Source: Meghimatium bilineatum
Taxonomy: Eukaryota; Mollusca; Gastropoda; Stylommatophora; Philomycidae
NCBI GenBank assembly: GCA_034231615.1
Contig: CM067306.1
Span: 45,638,094-45,702,093, forward strand
Reading direction: 5' to 3'
Length of the DNA: 64,000 nucleotides
Shown here: positions 38,985 to 51,827 of the stretch, one piece after another
Numbering within the stretch: the first letter of the stretch is position 1
Layout of the letters: each line of letters opens with the position of its first letter
Made by a program: the position numbers and the translations under genes
The notes under the pieces: generated by a model
Told to the model about the DNA's origin: nothing
What the model saw: only the letters and a program-made list of their open reading frames with translations
Database searches by the model: none

Positions 38985-41900
38985 TGGGACTATTGCAGTT
39001 TAGTACGCCTAAACTCGTTGTATTCTGGCATATTACTCACAAATTCATTGTAAAGCTTACTACACTAGAATTGAGTATATTCTGGCCCATTATACATGAT
39101 TTCGTTGTATTGCATCTTCATACGTCAGAACACTGGAGTATACACACAAATTGGGTGTACTGCAGTTTAGTACACCAAAAATCGTTGTATTCTGGCATAT
39201 TACTCACTAATTTGGTGTACTGAAGCTTACTACACCACAACTACGTGTTTGCTTGTCACAAATATGGTATGTTGTAGCTTACTTCGTTAGAACTGGCGTT
39301 ACACACGAATTGAGTGTATTGCAGTTTAGTACGTCAGAACTCGTTGTATTCTGGCATATTACTCACAAATTCATTGTACTGAAGCTTACTACACTAGAAT
39401 TGAATGTATTCTGGTCAATTACACATGATTTCGTTGTATTGCAGCTTAATACTTCAGAAACTGGTGTATTAAACACGAATTGGGAGTATTGCAGTTTAGT
39501 ACGTCAGAACTCGTTGTATTCTGGCATATTACTCACAAATTCATTGTACTGAAGCTTACTACACTAGAATTGAATGTATTCTGGTCAATTACACATGATT
39601 TCGTTGTATTGCAGCTTAATACTTCAGAAACTGGTGTATTAAACACGAATTGGGAGTATTGCAGTTTACTACACCAACTCGTTGTATTGTGGCATATTAC
39701 TCACTAATGTGGTGTACTGAAGCTTACTACACCACAACTACGTGTTTGCTTGTCACAAATATGGTATGTTGTAGCTTACTTCGTTAGAACTGGCGTTACA
39801 CACGAATTGAGTGTATTGCAGTTTAGTACGTCAGAACTCGTTGTATTCTGGCATATTACTCACAAATTCATTGTACTGAAGCTTACTACACTAGAATTGA
39901 ATGTATTCTGGTCAATTACACATGATTTCGTTGTATTGCAGCTTAATACTTCAGAAACTGGTGTATTAAACACGAATTGGGAGTATTGCAGTTTACTACA
40001 CCAACTCGTTGTATTGTGGCATATTACTCACTAATGTGGTGTACTGAAGATTACTACACCACAACACAGTTTGCTTGTCACAAATATGTATGTTGTAGCT
40101 TACTTCGTTAGAACTGGCGTTACACACGAATTGTGTATTGCAGTTTAGTACGTCAGAACTTAGTTGTATTCTGGCATATTACTCACAAATTCATTGTACT
40201 GAAGCTTACTACACGAGAATTGAGTATATTCTGGCCCATTACACATGATTTCGTTGTATTGCAGCTTCATACGTCAGAACACTTGCGTATTACACACGAA
40301 TTGGGTGTACTGCAGTTTAGTACGCCAGAACTTGTTGTATTCTGGAATATTACTCACAAATTCATTGTACTGAAGCTTACTACACTAGAATTGAGTGTAT
40401 TCTGGCCTATTACACTTGATTTCGTTGTAGTGCAGCTTAAAACGTCAGAACACTTGCGTATTACACACGAATTGGGTGTATTGCAGTTTAAGTACACCAA
40501 AACTCGTTGCATTCTGGCAGATTACTCACTAATTTGGTGTACTGAAGCTTACTACACCACAACTCAGTGTTTGCTTGTCACAAATATAGTATGTTGTAGC
40601 TTACTTCGTTAGAACTGGCGTTACACACGAATTGAGTGTATTGCAGTTTAGTACGTCAGAACTCGTTGTATTCTGGCATATTACTCACAAATTCATTGTG
40701 CTGAAGCTTACTACACTATAATTGAATGTATTCTGGTCAATTACACATGATTTCGTTGTATTGCAGCTTAATACTTCAGAACACTGGTGTATTAAACACG
40801 AATTGGGAGTAGTGCAGTTTAGTACGCCAAAACTCGTTGTATTCTGGCATATTAATCACAAATTCATTGCACTGAAGCTTACTACACTAGAATTGAGTGT
40901 ATAGAGGCTTATTGCACATGATTTCTTTGTATTGCAGCTTAATACGTCAGAACACTGGCGTATCACATAGGAATTTGGTGTATTCCAGTTTAGTACGGCA
41001 AACCTCGTTGTATTCTGGCATATTACTCACAAATTCATTGTACTGAAGCTTACTACACTAGAATTGAGTATATTCTGGCCCATTACACATGATTTCGTTG
41101 TATTGCAGCTTAATACGTCAGAACACTGGCGTATTACACACGAATTGGGTGTATTGCAGTTTAGTACACCATAACTCATTGTATTCTGGCATATTACTCA
41201 CTAATTTGGTGTACTGAAGCTTACTACACCATAACTCAGTGTTTGCTTGTCACAAATATGGTATGTTGTAGCTTACGTCGTTAGAACTGGCGTTACACAC
41301 GAATTGAGTGTATTGCAGTTTAGTATGTCAGAACTCGTTGTATTCTGGCATATTACTCACAAATTCATTGTACTGAAGCTTACTAGACTAGAATTGAGTG
41401 TATACTGGCCCATTACACATGATTTCGTTGTATTGCAGCTTAATACTTCAGAACACTGGCGTATTAAACACGAATTGGGAGTATTGCAGTTTACTACACC
41501 AACTCGTTGTATTGTGGCATATTACTCAATAATGTGGTGTACTAAAGATTACTACACCACAACACAGTTTGCTTGTCACAAATATGTATGTTGTAGCTTA
41601 CTTCGTTAGAACTGGCGTTACACACGAATTGAGTGTATTGCAGTTTAGTACGTCAGAACTCGTTGTATTCTGGCATATTACTCACAAATTCATTGTACTG
41701 AAGCTTACTACACTAGAATTGAGTATATTCTGGCCCATTACACATGATTTCGTTGTATTGGAGCTTCATACGTCAGAACACTTGCGTATTACACACGAAT
41801 TGGGTGTACTGCAGTTTAGTACGCCAAAACTCGTTGTATTCTGGCATATTAATCACAAATTCATTGCACTGAAGCTTACTACACTAGAATTGAGTGTATA

Positions 41901-42390
41901 GAGTCCTATTGCACATGATTTCTTTGTATTGCAGCTTAATACGTCAGAACACTGGCGTATCACATAGGAATTTGGTGTATTCCAGTTTAGTACGGCAAAC
42001 CTCGTTGTATTCTGGCATATTACTCACAAATTCATTGTACTGAAGCTTACTACACTAGAATTGAGTATATTCTGGCCCATTACACATGATTTCGTTGTAT
42101 TGCAGCTTAATACGTCAGAACACTGGCGTATTACACACGAATTGGGTGTATTGCAGTTTAGTACACCAAAACTCGTTGTATTCTGGCATATTACTCACTA
42201 ATTTGGTGTACTGAAGCTTACTACACCATAACTCAGTGTTTGCTTGTCACAAATATGGTATGTTGTAGCTTACGTCGTTAGAACTGGCGTTACACACGAA
42301 TTGTGTATTGCAGTTTAGTATGTCAGAACTCGTTGTATTCTGGCAAATTACTCACAAATTCATTGTACTGAAGCTTACTACACTAGAATT
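38985..42390 (+). repeat. 22-monomer HOR, copy 4, missing one A monomer
   Basis: Landmarks follow copy 3 at 3,655 bp until 41,801. There monomers 18 and 19 are fused into one, removing 169 bp. Private changes are CGCCAGAACT near 40,324, CACTATAATTG near 40,716 and GGCTTATTG near 40,907. The copy ends inside monomer 22 (start 42,302): TATGTCAG replaces TATTTCAG, and by about 42,390 the sequence has switched to a monomer of the next HOR family. Confidence 0.92.
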
Positions 42391-42970
42391 GAGTATATTC
42401 TGGCCCATTACACATGATTTCGTTGTATTGCAGCTTCATACGTCAGAACACTGGTGTATTAAACACGCATTGGGAGTAGTGCAGTTTAGTACGCCAAAAC
42501 TCGTTGTATTCTGGCATATTAATCACAAATTCATTGCACTGAAGCTTACTACACTAGAATTGAGTGTATAGAGGCCTATTGCACATGATTTCTTTGTATT
42601 GCAGCTTAATACGTCAGAACACTGGTGTATCACATAGGAATTTGGTGTATTCCAGTTTAGTACGCAAACCTCGTTGTATTCTGGCATATTACTCACAAAT
42701 TCATTGTACTGAAGCTTACTACACTAGAATTGAGTATATTCTGGCCCATTACACATGATTTCGTTGTATTGCAGCTTAATACGTCAGAACACTGGCGTAT
42801 TACACACGAATTGGGTGTATTGCAGTTTAGTACACCAAAACTCGTTGTATTCTGGCATATTACTCACTAATTTGGTGTACTGAAGCTTACTACACCATAA
42901 CTCAGTGTTTGCTTGTCACAAATATGGTATTTTGCAGCTTACGTCGTTAGAACTGGCGTTACACACGAAT
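42391..42970 (+). repeat. Partial leading copy of the 15-monomer HOR
   Basis: Monomers at 42,471, 42,642 and 42,812 correspond to monomers 13-15 of the following HOR at exactly 2,504 bp. The join with the 22-monomer HOR lies within the monomer at 42,302, so it was formed by exchange between aligned A monomers, with no filler sequence. Confidence 0.85.
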
Positions 42971-45474
42971 TGAGTGTATTGCAGTTTAGTATGTCAGAAC
43001 TCGTTGTATTCTGGCATATTACTCACAAATTCATTGTACTGAAGCTTACTAGACTAGAATTGAGTGTATACTGGCCCATTACACATGATTTCGTTGTATT
43101 GCAGCTTCATACGTCAGAACACTGGCGTATACACAAGAATTGGGTGTATTGCAGTGTAGTACGCCAACTCTCGTTGTATTCTGGAATATTATACATTCAT
43201 TGTAGTGAAGCTTACTACACTAGAATTGAGTGTATACTGGCCTATTGCACATGATTTCGTTGTATTGCAGCTTAATACTTCAGAACACTGGCGTATACAC
43301 AAGAATTGGGTGTACTGCAGTTTAGTACGCCAAAACTTGTTGTATTCTGGAATATTACTCACAAATTCATTGTACTGAAGCTTACTACACTAGAATTGAG
43401 TGTATTCTGGCCTATTACACTTGATTTCGTTGTAGTGCAGCTTAAAACGTCAGAATACTTGCGTATTACGCACGAATTGGGTGTATTGCAGTTTAAGTAC
43501 ACCAAAACTCGTTGCATTCTGGCAGATTACTCACTAATTTGGTGTACTGAAGCTTACTACACCACAACTCAGTGTTTGCTTGTCACAAATATGGTATGTT
43601 GTAGCTTACTTCGTTAGAACTGGCATTACACACGAATTGAGTGTATTGCAGTTTAGTACGTCAGAACTCGTTGTATTCTGGCATATTACTCACAAATTCA
43701 TTGTACTGAAGCTTACTACACTAGAATTGAATGTATTCTGGTCAATTACACATGATTTCGTTGTATTGCCTCTTAATACTTCAGAACACTGGCGTATTAA
43801 ACACGAATTGGGAGTATTGCAGTTTAGTACGTATGAACTCGTTGTATTCTGGCATATTAATCACATATTCATTGCACTGAAGCTTACTACATTAGAATTG
43901 AGTGTATACTGGCCTATTGCGCATGATTTCGTTGTATTGCAGCTTAATACGTCAGAAAACTGGCGCATCACATACGAATTGGGTGTATTCCAGTTTAGTA
44001 CGCCTAAACTCGTTGTATTCTGGCATATTACTCACAAATTCATTGTAAAGCTTACTACACTAGAATTGAGTATATTCTGGCCCATTATACATGATTTCGT
44101 TGTATTGCATCTTCATACGTCAGAACACTGGAGTATACACACAAATTGGGTGTACTGCAGTTTAGTACACCAAAAATCGTTGTATTCTGGCATATTACTC
44201 ACTAATTTGGTGTACTGAAGCTTACTACACCACAACTACGTGTTTGCTTGTCACAAATATGGTATGTTGTAGCTTACTTCGTTAGAACTGGCGTTACACA
44301 CGAATTGAGTGTATTGCATTTTAGTACGTCAGAACTCGTTGTATTCTGGCATATTACTCACAAATTCATTGTACTGAAGCTTACTACACTAGAATTGAAT
44401 GTATTCTGGTCAATTACACATGATTTCGTTGTATTGCAGCTTAATACTTCAGAAACCGGTGTATTAAACACGAATTGGGAGTATTGCATTTAGTACGCCA
44501 AAACTCGTTGTATTCTGGCATATTAATCACAAATTCATTGTACTGAAGCTTACTACACTAGAATTGAGTGTATACTGGCCTATTGCACATGATTTCGTTG
44601 TATTGCAGCTTAATACTTCAGAACACTGGAGTATACACACAAATTGGGTGTACTGCAGTTTAGTACACCAAAAATCGTTGTATTCTGGCATATTACTCAC
44701 TAATTTGGTGTACTGAAGCTTACTACACCACAACTACGTGTTTGCTTGTCACAAATATGGTATGTTGTAGCTTACTTCGTTAGAACTGGCGTTACACACG
44801 AATTGAGTGTATTGCATTTTAGTACGTCAGAACTCGTTGTATTCTGGCATATTACTCACAAATTCATTGTACTGAAGCTTACTACACTAGAATTGAATGT
44901 ATTCTGGCCCATTACACATGATTTCGTTGTATTGCAGCTTCATACGTCAGAACACTGGTGTATTAAACACGCATTGGGAGTAGTGCAGTTTAGTACGCCA
45001 AAACTCGTTGTATTCTGGCATATTAATCACAAATTCATTGCACTGAAGCTTACTACACTAGAATTGAGTGTATAGAGGCCTATTGCACATGATTTCTTTG
45101 TATTGCAGCTTAATACGTCAGAACACTGGTGTATCACATAGGAATTTGGTGTATTCCAGTTTAGTACGCAAACCTCGTTGTATTCTGGCATATTACTCAC
45201 AAATTCATTGTACTGAAGCTTACTACACTAGAATTGAGTATATTCTGGCCCATTACACATGATTTCGTTGTATTGCAGCTTAATACGTCAGAACACTGGC
45301 GTATTACACACGAATTGGGTGTATTGCAGTTTAGTACACCAAAACTCGTTGTATTCTGGCATATTACTCACTAATTTGGTGTACTGAAGCTTACTACACC
45401 ATAACTCAGTGTTTGCTTGTCACAAATATGGTATTTTGTAGCTTACGTCGTTAGAACTGGCGTTACACACGAAT
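42971..45474 (+). repeat. 15-monomer HOR (2,504 bp), full copy
   Basis: Monomer starts: A42971 A43141 A43307 B43478 A43638 A43809 A43980 B44147 A44306 A44476 B44645 A44804 A44975 A45146 B45316. That is 11 A and 4 B, with lengths adding to 2,504. It includes a 166-bp A variant (43,141), a 167-bp A with a 3-bp loss (ATTGTAAAGC, 43,980) and two B5 monomers. Several of these monomers are also found in the 22-monomer HOR and at 57,9xx-58,7xx. Confidence 0.93.
43141..43306 (+). repeat. 166-bp A variant marking a dispersed module
   Basis: This A monomer has CCAACTCTCGTTG and a contracted GGAATATTATACATTC. The same variant, always 166 bp, is at 22,861-23,026, 27,181-27,346, 45,645-45,810, 47,310-47,475 and 58,020-58,185. 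In each case the next monomers are an A with CAGAATACTTGCG and ATTACGCACG, then a B1. The block thus moved as a module of several monomers. The 58,020 copy lies outside the 15-monomer HOR. Confidence 0.85.
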
Positions 45475-47139
45475 TGAGTGTATTGCAGTTTAGTATGTCA
45501 GAACTCGTTGTATTCTGGCATATTACTCACAAATTCATTGTACTGAAGCTTACTAGACTAGAATTGAGTGTATACTGGCCCATTACACATGATTTCGTTG
45601 TATTGCAGCTTCATACGTCAGAACACTGGCGTATACACAAGAATTGGGTGTATTGCAGTGTAGTACGCCAACTCTCGTTGTATTCTGGAATATTATACAT
45701 TCATTGTAGTGAAGCTTACTACACTAGAATTGAGTGTATACTGGCCTATTGCACATGATTTCGTTGTATTGCAGCTTAATACTTCAGAACACTGGCGTAT
45801 ACACAAGAATTGGGTGTACTGCAGTTTAGTACGCCAAAACTTGTTGTATTCTGGAATATTACTCACAAATTCATTGTACTGAAGCTTACTACACTAGAAT
45901 TGAGTGTATTCTGGCCTATTACACTTGATTTCGTTGTAGTGCAGCTTAAAACGTCAGAATACTTGCGTATTACGCACGAATTGGGTGTATTGCAGTTTAA
46001 GTACACCAAAACTCGTTGCATTCTGGCAGATTACTCACTAATTTGGTGTACTGAAGCTTACTACACCACAACTCAGTGTTTGCTTGTCACAAATATGGTA
46101 TGTTGTAGCTTACTTCGTTAGAACTGGCATTACACACGAATTGAGTGTATTGCAGTTTAGTACGTCAGAACTCGTTGTATTCTGGCATATTACTCACAAA
46201 TTCATTGTACTGAAGCTTACTACACTAGAATTGAATGTATTCTGGTCAATTACACATGATTTCGTTGTATTGCCTCTTAATACTTCAGAACACTGGCGTA
46301 TTAAACACGAATTGGGAGTATTGCAGTTTAGTACGTATGAACTCGTTGTATTCTGGCATATTAATCACATATTCATTGCACTGAAGCTTACTACACTAGA
46401 ATTGAGTGTATACTGGCCTATTGCGCATGATTTCGTTGTATTGCAGCTTAATACGTCAGAAAACTGGCGCATCACATACGAATTGGGTGTATTCCAGTTT
46501 AGTACGCCTAAACTCGTTGTATTCTGGCATATTACTCACAAATTCATTGTAAAGCTTACTACACTAGAATTGAGTATATTCTGGCCCATTATACATGATT
46601 TCGTTGTATTGCATCTTCATACGTCAGAACACTGGAGTATACACACAAATTGGGTGTACTGCAGTTTAGTACACCAAAAATCGTTGTATTCTGGCATATT
46701 ACTCACTAATTTGGTGTACTGAAGCTTACTACACCACAACTACGTGTTTGCTTGTCACAAATATGGTATGTTGTAGCTTACTTCGTTAGAACTGGCGTTA
46801 CAAACGAATTGAGTGTATTGCATTTTAGTACGTCAGAACTCGTTGTATTCTGGCATATTACTCACAAATTCATTGTACTGAAACTTACTACACTAGAATT
46901 GAGTATATTCTGGCCCATTACACATGATTTCGTTGTATTGCAGCTTAATACGTCAGAACACTGGCGTATTACACACGAATTGGGTGTATTGCAGTTTAGT
47001 ACACCAAAACTCGTTGTATTCTGGCATATTACTCACTAATTTGGTGTACTGAAGCTTACTACACCATAACTCAGTGTTTGCTTGTCACAAATATGGTATT
47101 TTGTAGCTTACGTCGTTAGAACTGGCGTTACACACGAAT
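45475..47139 (+). repeat. 10-monomer deletion derivative (1,665 bp) of the 15-mer HOR
   Basis: Monomers 1-8 match the full copy at an offset of 2,504. Then a hybrid of monomers 9 and 14 (46,810-46,980) leads straight to monomer 15 (46,981). The net loss is 839 bp, five monomers' worth. The hybrid starts like monomer 9 (GCATTTTAGTACGTCAG) and ends like monomer 14 (GAGTATATTCTGGCCC). This is the expected product of unequal exchange between two A monomers. Confidence 0.92.
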
Positions 47140-49090
47140 TGAGTGTATTGCAGTTTAGTATGTCAGAACTCGTTGTATTCTGGCATATTACTCACAAATT
47201 CATTGTACTGAAGCTTACTAGACTAGAATTGAGTGTATACTGGCCCATTACACATGATTTCGTTGTATTGCAGCTTCATACGTCAGAACACTGGCGTATA
47301 CACAAGAATTGGGTGTATTGCAGTGTAGTACGCCAACTCTCGTTGTATTCTGGAATATTATACATTCATTGTAGTGAAGCTTACTACACTAGAATTGAGT
47401 GTATACTGGCCTATTGCACATGATTTCGTTGTATTGCAGCTTAATACTTCAGAACACTGGCGTATACACAAGAATTGGGTGTACTGCAGTTTAGTACGCC
47501 AAAACTTGTTGTATTCTGGAATATTACTCACAAATTCATTGTACTGAAGCTTACTACACTAGAATTGAGTGTATTCTGGCCTATTACACTTGATTTCGTT
47601 GTAGTGCAGCTTAAAACGTCAGAATACTTGCGTATTACGCACGAATTGGGTGTATTGCAGTTTAAGTACACCAAAACTCGTTGCATTCTGGCAGATTACT
47701 CACTAATTTGGTGTACTGAAGCTTACTACACCACAACTCAGTGTTTGCTTGTCACAAATATGGTATGTTGTAGCTTACTTCGTTAGAACTGGCATTACAC
47801 ACGAATTGAGTGTATTGCAGTTTAGTACGTCAGAACTCGTTGTATTCTGGCATATTACTCACAAATTCATTGTACTGAAGCTTACTACACTAGAATTGAA
47901 TGTATTCTGGTCAATTACACATGATTTCGTTGTATTGCCTCTTAATACTTCAGAACACTGGCGTATTAAACACGAATTGGGAGTATTGCAGTTTAGTACG
48001 TATGAACTCGTTGTATTCTGGCATATTAATCACATATTCATTGCACTGAAGCTTACTACACTAGAATTGAGTGTATACTGGCCTATTGCGCATGATTTCG
48101 TTGTATTGCAGCTTAATACGTCAGAAAACTGGCGCATCACATACGAATTGGGTGTATTCCAGTTTAGTACGCCTAAACTCGTTGTATTCTGGCATATTAC
48201 TCACAAATTCGTTGTAAAGCTTACTACACTAGAATTGAGTATATTCTGGCCCATTATACATGATTTCGTTGTATTGCATCTTCATACGTCAGAACACTGG
48301 AGTATACACACAAATTGGGTGTACTGCAGTTTAGTACACCAAAAATCGTTGTATTCTGGCATATTACTCACTAATTTGGTGTACTGAAGCTTACTACACC
48401 ACAACTACGTGTTTGCTTGTCACAAATATGGTATGTTGTAGCTTACTTCGTTAGAACTGGCGTTACAAACGAATTGAGTGTATTGCATTTTAGTACGTCA
48501 GAACTCGTTGTATTCTGGCATATTACTCACAAATTCATTGTACTGAAGCTTACTACACTAGAATTGAATGTATTCTGGTCAATTACACATGATTTCGTTG
48601 TATTGCAGCTTAATACTTCAGAAACCGGTGTATTAAACACGAATTGGGAGTATTGCATTTAGTACGCCAAAACTCGTTGTATTCTGGCATATTAATCACA
48701 AATTCATTGTACTGAAGCTTACTACACTAGAATTGAGTGTATACTGGCCTATTGCACATGATTTCGTTGTATTGCAGCTTAATACTTCAGAACACTGGAG
48801 TATACACACAAATTGGGTGTACTGCAGTTTAGTACACCAAAAATCGTTGTATTGTGGCATATTACTCACTAATTTGGTGTACTGAAGCTTACTACACCAC
48901 AACTACGTGTTTGCTTGTCACAAATATGGTATGTTGTAGCTTACTTCGTTAGAACTGGCGTTACACACGAATTGAGTGTATTGCATTTTAGTACGTCAGA
49001 ACTCGTTGTATTCTGGCATATTACTCACAAATTCATTGTACTGAAGCTTACTACACTAGAATTGAATGTATTCTGGTCAATTACACATGA
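47140..49090 (+). repeat. 15-monomer HOR, third copy, partial (monomers 1-12)
   Basis: Matches the full copy at 4,169 bp (2,504 + 1,665) through the monomer starting 48,973. It then leaves the HOR in the fourth sub-repeat, where TGGTCA replaces TGGCCC. Private or shared changes include AAATTCGTTGTAAAGC near 48,210, TTACAAACG near 48,465 (also in the 1,665-bp copy) and TATTGTGGCAT near 48,850. Confidence 0.9.
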
Positions 49091-50306
49091 TTTCGTTGTA
49101 TTGCAGCTTAATACTTCAGAAACTGGTGTATTAAACACGAATTGGGAGTATTGCAGTTTAGTACGCCAAAACTCGTTGTATTCTGGCATATTAATCACAA
49201 ATTCATTGTACTGAAGCTTACTACACTAGAATTGAGTGTATACTGGCCTATTGCACATGATTTCGTTGTATTGCAGCTTAATACTTCAGAACACTGGCGT
49301 ATTAAACACGAATTGGGAGTATTGCAGTTTACTACACCAACTCGTTGTATTGTGGCATATTACTCACTAATGTGGTGTACTGAAGATTACTACACCACAA
49401 CACAGTTTGCTTGTCACAAATATGTATGTTGTAGCTTACTTCGTTAGAACTGGCGTTACACACGAATTGAGTGTATTGCAGTTTAGTACGTCAGAACTTA
49501 GTTGTATTCTGGCATATTACTCACAAATTCATTGTACTGAAGCTTACTACACGAGAATTGAGTATATTCTGGCCCATTACACATGATTTCGTTGTATTGC
49601 AGCTTCATACGTCAGAACACTGGCGTACACACACGAATTGGGTGTTCTGCAGTTTAGTACACCAAAACTCGTTGTATTCTGGTATATTAATCACAAATTC
49701 AATGTACTGAAGCTTACTATACTAGAATTGAGTGTATACTGGCATATTGCACATGACTTCGTTGTATTGCAGCTTAATACGTCAGAACACTGGCGTATTA
49801 CACAAGAATTGGCTGTATTGCAGTGTAGTACGCCAAAACTCGTTGTATTCTGGAATATTACTCACACATACATTGTAGTGAAGCTTACTAGACTAGAATT
49901 GAGTGTATACTGGCCCATTACACATTATTTCGTTGTATTGCAGCTTAATACTTCAGAACACTGGCGTATTAAACACGAATTGGGAGTATTGCAGTTTACT
50001 ACACCAACTCGTTGTATTGTGGCATATTACTCACTAATGTATGGTGTACTGAAAATTACTACACCACAACACAGTTTGCTTGTCACAAATATGTATGTTG
50101 TAGCTTACTTCGTTAGAACTGGCTTTACACACGAATTGAGTGTATTGCAGTTTAGTACGTCAGAACTCGTTGTATTCTGGCATATTACTCACAAATTCAT
50201 TGTACTGAAGCTTACTACACTAGAATTGAGTATATTCTGGCCCATTACACATGATTTCGTTGTATTGCAGCTTCATACGTCAGAACACTGGCGTATACAC
50301 ACGAAT
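49091..50306 (+). repeat. Composite monomers between two HOR families
   Basis: Monomer starts: A49143 A49314 is B3 (49,314-49,467), then A49468 A49639 A49810, B3 49,981-50,136, A50137. The second B3 has two extra bases (AATGTATGGTG), which makes it 156 bp. The whole stretch is repeated at 62,011-63,174 with a few substitutions (offset 12,868). Confidence 0.85.
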
Positions 50307-51827
50307 TGGGTGTTCTGCAGTTTAGTACACCAAAACTCGTTGTATTCTGGCATATTAATCACAAATTCAATGTACTGAAGCTTACTATACTAGAATTGAG
50401 TGTATACTGGCCTATTGCACATGATTTCGTTGTATTGCAGCTTAATACGTCAGAACACTGGCGTATTACACAAGAATTGGGTGTATTGCAGTGTAGTACG
50501 CCAAAACTCGTTGTATTCTGGAATATTACTCACACATTCATTGTAGTGAAGCTTACTACACTAGAATTGAGTGTATACTGGCCTATTGCACATGATTTCG
50601 TTGTATTGCAGCTTAATACTTCAGAACACTGTCGTATACACAAGAATTGGGTGTATTGCAGTTTAGTACGCCAAAACTTGTTGTATTCTGGAATATTACT
50701 CACAAATTCATTGCACTGAAGCTTACTACACTAGAATTGAGTGTATAGAGGCCTATTGCACATGATTTCTTTGTATTGCAGCTTAATAGGTCAGATCACT
50801 GGCGTATCACACAGGAATTTGGTGTATTCCAGTTTAGTACGGCAAACCTCGTTGTATTCTGGCATATTACAAATTCATTGTACTGAAACTTACTACACTA
50901 GAATTGAGTATATTCTGGCCCATTACACATGATTTCGTTGTATTGCAGCTTAATACGTCAGATCACTGGCGTATCACACAGGAATTTGGTGTATTCCAGT
51001 TTAGTACGGCAAACCTCGTTGTATTCTGGCATATTACTCACTAATTTGGTGTACTGAAGCTTACTACACCATAACTCAGTGTTTGCTTGTCACAAATATG
51101 GTATGTTGTAGCTTACGTCGTTAGAACTGGCGTTACACACGAATTGAGTGTATTGCAGTTTAGTATGTCAGAACTCGTTGTATTCTGGCATATTACTCAC
51201 AAATTCATTGTACTGAAGCTTACTAGACTAGAATTGAGTATATTCTGGCCCATTACACATGATTTCGTTGTATTGCAGCTTCATACGTCAGAACACTTGC
51301 GTATTACACACGAATTGGGTGTACTGCAGTTTAGTACGCCAAAACTTGTTGTATTCTGGCATATTAATCACAAATTCATTGCACTGAAGCTTACTACACT
51401 AGAATTGAGTGTATAGAGTCCTATTGCACATGATTTCTTTGTATTGCAGCTTAATACGTCAGAACACTGGCGTATCACATAGGAATTTGGTGTATTCCAG
51501 TTTAGTACGGCAAACCTCGTTGTATTCTGGCATATTACTCACAAATTCATTGTACTGAAGCTTACTACACTAGAATTGAGTATATTCTGGCCCATTACAC
51601 ATGATTTCGTTGTATTGCAGCTTCATACGTCAGAACACTTGCGTATTACACACGAATTGGGTGTACTGCAGTTTAGTACGCCAAAACTTGTTGTATTCTG
51701 GCATATTAATCACAAATTCATTGTACTGAAGCTTACTACACTAGAATTGAGTATATTCTGGCCCATTACACATGATTTCGTTGTATTGCAGATTCATACG
51801 TCAGAACACTGGCGTATACACACGAAT
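50307..51827 (+). repeat. 9-monomer HOR (1,521 bp), copy 1
   Basis: Monomer starts: A50307 A50478 A50648 A50819 B50986 A51145 A51316 A51487 A51658. That is 8 A and 1 B, with lengths 171+170+171+167+159+171+171+171+170 = 1,521. The 167-bp A has a 4-bp loss (CATATTACAAATTC). The single B is the B2 subtype with the altered ACGTCGTTAG element, so this HOR carries no CTTCGTTAG box. Confidence 0.95.

Noticed and set aside
42302-42471. Possible insertion or foreign sequence at the join between the 22-mer and 15-mer HORs
   Set aside because: The join lies inside one normal A monomer with sub-repeat phase preserved and no extra bases. It is a recombination join between satellite copies.
49638-50378. 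246-codon open frame, repeated at 62,506-63,246
   Set aside because: Its duplication is part of the 12,868-bp repeat and says nothing about selection. The frame is kept by the two extra bases in the 156-bp B3 monomer. It has no independent coding evidence.
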